In this document: piece after piece, positions 56,680 to 64,000 of the stretch
Position numbering within the stretch: position 1 is the stretch's first letter
Layout of the letters: every line of letters begins with the position of its first letter
NCBI GenBank assembly: GCA_031213475.1
Contig: JARUPZ010000020.1
Span: 10,529,562 to 10,593,561 of the forward strand
Reading direction: 5' to 3'
Source of the DNA: Nereocystis luetkeana
Taxonomy: Eukaryota > Sar > Phaeophyceae > Laminariales > Laminariaceae
DNA length: 64,000 nt
Program-made: the position numbers and the translations under genes
Notes under the pieces: generated by a model
The model's input: the letters and a program-made list of their open reading frames with translations, nothing else
Database searches by the model: none
Told to the model about the DNA's origin: nothing

Positions 56680-57869
56680 AATACCGTTTATTATGTTTTT
56701 ATTAATAGCAATATTATAGTAGGAGAAATGACGACTATTTCGGCCAAATTTACTCCGAAACTACCAGAAGATAGCTATGTATTGCCCCGAAATGGCCCGA
56801 GAACGTCCCGCGTTAAACCGACAAACCGGTATACCAGGTACTACTGCCTGCTGTATAACTAGGTTTATTGGTGTGCATGGCGTCCATCTTTTGTTCGCGT
56901 CGTCACTCACCACCACGTTCTTGCGCATGTATTCGTATTTGTCTACGACATATATATATATATATCGTCTTCGAAGATATATATGTATACAACCGTACCA
57001 GGAGCTATGAAGTACACACCGGAGAACTCCCCTCCCGTGGGAAACTGTACGTACAACCTCGGGATGTTTTTTCAAAAATAGACATTAAGCCCCGCCCCTC
57101 AATTCGGCAGGTAGGTGGTTCTGAAGCAGAATTTGTCTTTCTCGACTGCGGCTCCGCACATGCCCGTATTGGTCGAGGATATGCCATAGATAGGCAAACA
57201 AAGGCGACAAATAAAATGCGACACTACATACTTACTGCCAAAATGTCCACACATATGCATCGTAGTTGAGTCAAGGGTAGAAGAAAACAAACGAAAACGA
57301 CACGACAACAACACACTGCTGTAAAAAAAGTCACGAAGAGGTCGAAGAAAAGCAGGCTACATGTCATATGAGTACGCGTTTGTTTCCAACAAATTCATAT
57401 TGTTTGAGTGCAGATAAGTTTAGGTTTGATTTGCAGTAGTAGTAGTGAATATAAACAACTCAATGAAAAGTCTGCACTATTAATAGGAGTCGATGATCGT
57501 CATCATGCATCGAATCTCCAAACAAAATGTCGAACTCCGCGATGATTGGAGAAACAAGGAACCACTTTTTATATCAAAATCTTCGAGGAAAGCTGTAATT
57601 ATTTATTTTCCGGTTGGTTTGGAAATGCTATCTGACCAAAACAATTAAATAAATTGACTTCGGTTTCAATTTAATTATTTCGTACTGGAAATAGAGGTAC
57701 TTATTTATTTTCCGTCTTCGGGCACACGAAAATAAACTGGAATAAGGCGTAGAAATCAGTTCGGAAACCAGCGGAATTGTTCATAATAATAGGCTGTTTC
57801 ATAATATATATGTTGTGTTTTTAAATCTTCGAAAGAACATATTTTGAACAGATTGTCCTGCTCATTTAT
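56680..57869. other. AT-rich stretch, no gene seen
   Basis: It contains an AT microsatellite with a CTTCGAAG core near 56950-56985. At 57590-57760 there is a segment with two TTATTTATTTTCCG phrases that could be part of an AT-rich MITE. No supported coding frame. Confidence 0.4.
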
Positions 57870-58259
57870 TTATGTATCACAAATTGAATCGAGCTTTCTG
57901 GCGCCGATCGAGGAACAGGATATATTTTGCGGTGTAATTCCGACGTCATGTCTTGTTAGATGAAAACAATTCGCGAACGACGGGGGGTCTCCAAGGTCGG
58001 CATTCCGGACAAAAAAAACCCACGCCGACGCTCCGCACTCTGCCTGGGGGAACGCCCACCACCTCCGCTTCCCGCGCCTCGCGTCCTCGCCCTCTGTATC
58101 GGACAAGTCCTCGCCGTCGTCAAAGATGAGGTTCCACGTGCCTAGAGAGAACGGGTGGGCTTGTTGGGCGTACACTACTGTGATCAAGGCCAACAAAGTC
58201 ACAGCGAGTGGAGCCGACCTCCAAACGTCATCAGCATCCCCGACCTCACCAGAAGCCAT
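57870..58259 (-). CDS. Small predicted secreted protein, unknown
   Basis: From the ATG at 58259 the frame gives 129 residues: MASGEVGDADDVWRSAP, then a hydrophobic core (LAVTLLALITVVYA) consistent with a signal peptide or anchor, cleavage plausibly after VYA. The mature part has an acidic linker (FDDGEDLSDTEGEDARR) and scattered cysteines (AECGAS, NCFH, ISCSS), and ends LDSICDT. The frame is open a further 24 codons upstream without an ATG. ATAAATAAATGAG after the stop could serve as a polyadenylation region. No family recognised. A single-exon gene or the last exon of a longer one. Confidence 0.45.
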   Translation of the reverse strand: MASGEVGDADDVWRSAPLAVTLLALITVVYAQQAHPFSLGTWNLIFDDGEDLSDTEGEDARRGKRRWWAFPQAECGASAWVFFVRNADLGDPPSFANCFHLTRHDVGITPQNISCSSIGARKLDSICDT

Positions 58260-58750
58260 TCGTCCAGCAGAAAACGGGTGCACCACCCCAACCAAGCTGG
58301 GTATTCTTATGTCTGCGGTGGTGCCTAACACAACCCTCCGTGGGCGGTAGTGTCACAGCGAGTGGCGCCGGGGCGAATGGTTTAAGGCGTTGCGACTCTC
58401 GTGACCAGCGCTATGAAGAGGAGCATACGGCGCAAGACAACTGCTCTGATCAGTGTCATGCCTCTGGTCTATTTGTATGGACAGAGGGTAATATTTCAAT
58501 ACACCTGTATCGCACTGCCCATAAAGCACAAAAAAAACTCCCGGCAACAAAGACACTGGAGGCACGTCTGCCACCGTTTTTTTTCTCGACGATGTCTCAT
58601 TTTTCTGCTCAAGCTCCGAACATTTCCATCGAGCCAAAATATGCAAGACAGATAGACAGATAGGAGTGTCTTGGTGCACTCCCTTGAGTGTTGAATGAGA
58701 CAGCAGACTGTACTTCCCGTGTGCGTGCTTCTTCGAGGCGGACCTCATCG

Positions 58751-58900
58751 CTGGAGTTTGATGATATTAAATGTGGTTCCAGGCGGTTGGAGTTTGATAA
58801 TATTAAATGTGGTTCCAGGCGGTTGGAGTTTGATAATATTAAATGTGGTTCCAGGCGGTTGGAGTTTGATAATATTAAATGTGGTTCCAGGCGGTTGGAG
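58751..58900 (+). repeat. 36 bp minisatellite, about 4.2 units
   Basis: Units start at 58751, 58787, 58823, 58859 and 58895 (partial). After the first, which differs by one base, they look identical. The period is a multiple of three, and one plus-strand frame stays open as RRLEFDNIKCGS repeats, continuing into a hydrophobic stretch (RLLALTVVICFFSVV). No ATG opens that frame. Confidence 0.9.
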
Positions 58901-58909
58901 TTTCGGTTG

Positions 58910-60540
58910 CTCGCACTGACTGTCGTCATTTGTTTTTTTTCAGTAGTTCGTTGTGAAAGGAGCAGTAGGAACGCAGGAGGAGCTACTACTACTACTACTG
59001 CTGCATTCACTCACTCGTACATACGACGTACGGATGTAGAGAATATTCTCGGGTTTTCTCTTGCTGCTCGTTCTAAGACCACGGCCATAGTCTAGGGAAA
59101 TCGAGTCAAGCGCACTACGTACGTGGTGTCTGTATGTGAATGAGAGAAAATGGAGTTATCTGTCACACTTTTTTCTTTTACTTTTCCTTCTTCATTTTCG
59201 ATTTTTTTTTTTTTTGTGTTTTTCTGTTTCTTTCTTGCATAGAATTTCCACGTCCTGCCCGTTGTGTCCAGTATGTCCAAATGGCACTGCATTGTCGAAT
59301 CAGCCTACTGCATAATAATGTAGTATCTCTGTGGCGTAGTTTTGTGATGACATAACTTGGACCTCTCTAGGACTGAAGGATCAGCACGGACACGGGTTGT
59401 GATGGAAACCGACGGGTATGAATAACGGTTCAATGTGAAGAACACACGCACTGGCGCTAAGAAGGCGGAAGCACGCGAGACGAATATTTGTGTACAGCAT
59501 ATATATTGGGAGGACTCGCTCGCACAGCTTCTTTTGCGTCCCTCCTTCTCGATACTTGGCTATGTACAGTACAAAAAAATAAAATTCAAGCGTTTTGGAC
59601 CAAACGTTAAAGCTTGAGCGACGACATCCGCCCCGAAGGAAGACATGGAAAGTGCTGTCACTTTGGCACACTCACAGGAGTTCCCCAAGGAACCCATAGT
59701 TTCCCTGAATACTTCTGGCTTGATGGATTCGTTCGGAGCCAGAGCACAAAAACCAATGACCCCAGAAAAAATATCGGTGGTAGATGTGGTTTTAGTGTCT
59801 TCGTTGTCGAGAGTTTCGGCGATATCATTACTTTGTGGTCAGCAAAACAAGGGTAAACAGCCCCCCCGGGCGCATCTTATAGGGTCAGGGAGAATCTCCG
59901 GTGTGGAAACTCTTCATCCTCGGGTGAGGAGCTCGTGATGAGGTTTAGGGAACATTCAATGTTTACCGACCACTAACATGACCAAACAAAGTCTAGGCCA
60001 AGTTACATGCGATACCTGTCGTAACAACCTTCTGCCTCTTGGGTCCCGTCTTGCCCGTCGTTCCCTTAGATCGTGTGTGGTGCTTCTTTGATAGATAGTT
60101 GCATCTGGCTGCTTGCAACAACCGTCTTGCAAAGATTCACTATCTATCTGCGTGACCCGACCCTCCCTGTAGCAGATCACTTCTCCAACACTAACAAATA
60201 TCAGGTTAACCAGGCTGAGAGATCTAACAAGTGCGGGGTAATTTAAGTGCCTGAGGGTTGTACGCGGTTGTATCATGGTGAACTCTGGTTGATCGAAGAG
60301 CGTCACAGGAAATTGGAGTGTTTGCGAAACGGTTGCAGGATATCTGAGTGTTCGCAAAAATGTGAAGGGGTTGTATCGCGCTGTTCTGTTTGCATCATCA
60401 CGTTCGGTCTGGTTACGATGTATCGTATACATGTGTAGATGCACCTTTTTTTGTTTTTGCCAGATTGATATTCTGGTCATACTTTCTATGCTGTTATGTA
60501 TGTGCATTGCCTGGTGCCCGTCCTAGTTGGTGAGCACCGA
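58910..60540. other. Intergenic stretch, no supportable gene
   Basis: Part of it (59345-59455) matches 32820-32945 loosely (GGACACGGGTTGTG, GACGGGTA, GAAGAACACA). A poly-T run lies near 59200. Two overlapping plus-strand frames at 59614-59938 and a minus frame at 59956-60507 were considered and not accepted. Confidence 0.4.
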
Positions 60541-60967
60541 TTTGCAGGAATACTCGTTGCTCCTGCTGCGTTTTCCTGTTGCTCGTGCTCGTCTGTCTCC
60601 TCGTTGTTCATGATCGCACGAATGCATGTCCGATAATGAACGACTGCATGCTATTGACCACTTATTGTTTTCAAAACCAAATGCAAACGACAGGCGTCGA
60701 TACAAATCAAAGATGACGAACATATAGCAATAATACGCATACTCCACAGTGCCGTTTTCCTGGTTAGATGATACCGGAGACTACTTATTATTTTATTTGC
60801 CTTCTGACAATGTGCAGGGCGTTATCCAGTCAAAATGAAAAAACTGACATAATTCATCGAATACCACTAACTTCATCGAACCAATTCTCCTTCCCTGCGT
60901 GTACTCACTTGCACCCCCACCATTTACCGAGATATTGTACCTACTATGTATCTATACGCCACGCTTC

Positions 60968-61750
60968 CTACTCCGCATCTACATTCCACCCCCACGCCAT
61001 GGGAAGTAGTCCTCCCTCCTCCTCCCTTCTCCCCCTGGCGGCCTGGCGGTCTCGCAGGGCGAGCTTATATCGGTGCACTCTGCGCGAGGTCGCGACCTTG
61101 GTAGTCACCGATATGACCTGGAAAAGGTGCTCCTTACAAACCCCTTTTCTTGCTAAAGATCCCCCGTCCGTTCCTCCAACGATGCTCGCCGCCACCTGGT
61201 CGATGAAATCGCTACCTTCCGTCCCGAGGCGTCCAAAGCTTTCCACCGCGAGGGTGACAAGTTTATGGCTGCGCTCGTCGAAGGACACTTGTCCTGCACG
61301 AGCGTAGTGGTTGCGCTTTCGCGCCTCAGAAGTGGAAGCGGCTGAACCGTCTCGATCAGCGCTGCCAGCCCGCATGTGGACCCTCGCTTGGGGGTCTGCA
61401 TGCGTGACGTCGAGGAGTATCGCCTTGTTGCGGTACTCTGACGACGTAGCGTCTCGGAGGCCTCCCCTCTCTATCACTATGTCCATGCGGAGGTTTCTAT
61501 CGGCGTTGAAGGGCGCTCCGCTTTCTATTTGGTGGCGGGACAACCGCTTAAAGGTGCGAGACAGCGCGTGGACCAGCGGCTGATGCTGGTTAACCCGTGC
61601 GCCTGCTCGGTGGCATGTACGCGCGTGACGTGTGGTGACATCCGTCGCTTCGCAGCAGGGGCACCTCGCCGCTATGGGCTCCTCCATTCTCAGGAAGCGC
61701 CGTCCCATAGACACGAACTCAGAAGCCGGTATGATACGTGCCATGTCCAC
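60968..61750 (-). pseudogene. C-terminal remnant of a non-LTR retroelement ORF
   Basis: A 260-codon open frame without an ATG start, closed upstream by a TAG six codons earlier. It contains a zinc-knuckle-like CPCC then H-x4-C-H (ARCPCCEATDVTTRHARTCH), followed by RAGARVNQHQPLVHALSRT, a NLRMDIVIERGGLRD block, LLDVTHADPQAR and QVSFDERSHKLVTLAVESFG. I recognise this arrangement as the conserved C-terminal module of retroelement proteins common in stramenopile genomes; that is from memory, not a search. The reverse transcriptase itself is absent, so the copy is 5'-truncated, as LINEs often are. The module is otherwise intact, suggesting a fairly recent insertion. Confidence 0.75.
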
Positions 61751-61805
61751 GGGCCTTGCCCGAGACTAACGACGTTGGGTCTACTACACTGTGTGGGCGG
61801 GCAAA

Positions 61806-61824
61806 TCCCTAACCCTAACCCTAT
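61806..61824 (+). repeat. Telomere-like CCCTAA tract at the LINE 5' junction
   Basis: CCCTAACCCTAACCCTA lies where the truncated LINE body ends and the older dispersed repeat (ACGAACGATGAACCCC) resumes. On the element strand it reads as TTAGGG-type repeats just upstream of the truncation. Confidence 0.7.
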
Positions 61825-61899
61825 CCCTGACGAACGATGAACCCCTCGACAGCACTGTGCATTGTAGGCAGGCCGACATGGAAATCTTACGAAAACCGA

Positions 61900-64000
61900 G
61901 TACATTTTGGTAACGAGAATAGGTTATTACTGCGAGGATTAGAGTAAGTAATATATTAATCGTCGTACATACGTTGCGTACATCTAGCAAGGCACCGACA
62001 TCGACGAATCGACTATATACATGCACTCCCCAACGGAAAATACGATACACTTTTAGTTCTCTTTGATATCTCCGGTCGCACTGTTCTCTGTGTAGCATTC
62101 CAGACAAGCTTTGTGTTCGAGTATCAGGCACAAAAGGTGAAGGATCGAAAGTCAAACATAAATGGATCGGAAAAGAAAACGACGCCACGTTGCTGACCTT
62201 ACGCCCTATGGGTCATTCGGCGCGAATAAATCCAAAAACGCGCAAGATCGAGAGAGCGAAGCCACCAACACAAACGCAGCGGCGGTAACAGGCTGCCAAT
62301 ATTTTACGAGTGTGTCTGCTTGTGATAGTCGCGGTTTTGAATTGCGGATTGCGAGAGCTGTACATTAACAATTTCCACAACCCCAGCATCTGCAGAAGCG
62401 GGCACGCTTGAGTGAAAGCGTGAGACTTGGCTCGACGCAAGTCGTCTCGAGTTAGTCGCATTCGCCGTGCTGCTGGCGTTTCTTGAGTGCGGCGGGATTT
62501 CGTTTTGTTTCTATTTTGTTTCTCCCGAGCGCACAAGGCCTACTACGACATGTATGTATGGGGAAGCCTTGCATCATGTACTTCTATCCTACTGCTGCTG
62601 CAGCACTTGTTTGCAATACAACTTTAGGGTCCACTCATGCACTTGCACACAACAGAAATGCTGTGCACTCTCTGTTTCCTAATTTACTCTACTTACTTGT
62701 ACATGCACCTCTCTACTTGGGTTTTTACAGGGTCGACGTTTTTCTGCAGCAGCCGGTGCAGTCTGCCTACGACACGATCACGAGCACGTACCGTCGGTGA
62801 ACAGTTAACTCGATCAAGTGAAATGAAGAAGTGTAGACGAGAACGTGCAGGTGGAAGGCAATTCATGGGGAAACACACGTGTGCCAATCGCATCTTCGCT
62901 TGTACGTGGTACATGTTGATAAGATCGACTAACTTATTTGGCACATAAAGTCTAATGTCTGGGTATTGGTAGTGCTTTGCTCCCTGACAGTAGTAGCGGT
63001 TGTGAATCCGTTATGGCTGAACCGCGCAGAAGCAGTCTTGGCTGATCCTTGCGCCCACAGCCCACCGAAACATATAAACAATGATCTTCACAAATAGTTC
63101 ACGCGCACCGCGCTAACTGTGGACTGACCGTAAGTGTCGGGTGTGGTTGGCATGGACCGTATACCTATAATGATTGTGCGCAACAATCAAGACACGTGGA
63201 AACCTTCATTGACAGAGGGCGCAACACACAAAATCACCATCATCATCTTGTTCTCAGAGGAGTAATAACGTCGGTTATAACCCATGGTGTCTGCTTGAAT
63301 ATTATTGAGACAATGCACAAGCTGCACGCGTCGTACAGCTTATGGTTTGATCTGAACAGTACTCTTCACATTGCTCTCACTCAATATATGCACCACTTTT
63401 GCTTGCGCGACCGGTCACAATTGAAGCCCGCTAGACGTATTTCGTCTCGGGCGGATCCAACTCGCACCCCCTACTCATTTTACAAAGAAGGTTATTTTGC
63501 GTCGGCTGGTTAAAGTCGTGGCAACGCTCGTCTAGTACACAGCGGTTCACATGCTGCCCCCCCACCTTTTGGTCCAAACAACTGTTTATATGTTACCCTA
63601 AGTTCATACCAAGTACAGGAAAACGCACGAAAATCTCGATGGCAAAGATGACTGTATGTACTGCAATGTTTTGGTGCCCCCGGATCTCGAGCAGCGTCAT
63701 GTTCTGCATATTTCCTATTCCAACCTAGGGTCGTCGGCGACTCACTCTGCCACACGCTATACGTTAGACCTGCAGGGCTTCCGCTATCCACGGAAGCGCG
63801 CAGTTTGCCCCGATGGGCGTATACTTCTCTCTTCCCTGATGACACCTGCGTCCCCACCCGTGAGACGCGGGATGTGGGTAACACGCTCTATGTTAGCCCG
63901 AATGTGATATATAAATGACGATAATTGAATTGGCGCTCTCTCGAGCACTGAACAAAAACAGGAAGTGTTTTACTCGGTGTTTCAGTACGCCTCGATATGG
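61900..64000. other. Right end of the window, no supportable gene
   Basis: 62160-62240 shares a CCTTACGCC-TATGGG phrase with 32698 onward, so part of it is again the dispersed repeat. Open frames are short, overlapping and without recognisable motifs. No RNA gene seen. Confidence 0.4.

Noticed and set aside
59956-60507. 183-codon minus-strand frame
   Set aside because: Content follows short DNA repeats, no recognisable motif, and no ATG-linked or splice context.

Overview
The window is nuclear DNA from an intron-rich, repeat-rich eukaryote. There are no bacterial operons or Shine-Dalgarno starts, GT-AG introns run from about 0.5 to 4.6 kb, and LTR, LINE and MITE remnants are common. Two gene types suggest a stramenopile, most simply a brown alga or close relative. 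One is a secreted beta-helix protein built from 'polymorphic outer membrane protein' (Pmp/POMP) coils. The other is a non-LTR retroelement of a type I associate with brown algal and oomycete genomes. The taxonomic call is inference from family resemblance; no marker gene is present.

Left part (about 2.6-26 kb, minus strand): one large modular gene dominates. Exon 1 (25441-25996) encodes a signal peptide and an N-terminal beta-helix cap. It is followed by at least 15 small exons of 78-84 bp. Each encodes one 26-28 residue coil of the form G-A-[LI]-Y-x-x-x-S-[SI]-x-V-x-G-N-[TS]-x-F-x-x-N-x-A-x-x-x-G-G. All sit in the same splice phase (...GGAG|GTGAG donor, ...CAG|GTGC acceptor), so any exon can be lost or duplicated without breaking the frame. 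Several dead relic exons lie between live ones. The 3' end of the gene was not found and probably lies outside the window. Its largest intron (6981-11536) holds a tandem array with a period of about 335 bp and a 1.8 kb field of a TAACA/ATGTTA dyad motif. Two MITE families sit in other introns.

Middle part (26-37 kb): a 744 bp open frame of unknown function lies just upstream of exon 1. A structurally complete LTR retrotransposon follows (28647-36283): two 541 bp LTRs that look identical, a GTAC target duplication, a PBS and a polypurine tract, but no recognisable gag-pol. It therefore looks young and non-autonomous. Its leader contains a 719 bp tandem duplication that includes the tail of the 5' LTR.

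Right part (37-64 kb): this is mostly repeats. Four copies of a long terminal-inverted-repeat element lie at 38.2-40.3, 43.9-44.7, 46.7-47.7 and 56.1-56.7 kb; the first is interrupted by a decayed LINE reverse transcriptase. There are two fields of CCCTCCAGAGGG palindromes, a diverged satellite with a period of about 260 bp (52.4-55.0 kb), a 36 bp minisatellite (58.75 kb) and the C-terminal coding remnant of a second LINE (60968-61750) next to TTAGGG-type repeats. The only plausible host genes here are a small predicted secreted protein (57870-58259) and a cysteine-rich open frame (44998-45563) that may be the tail of a piggyBac-like transposase.
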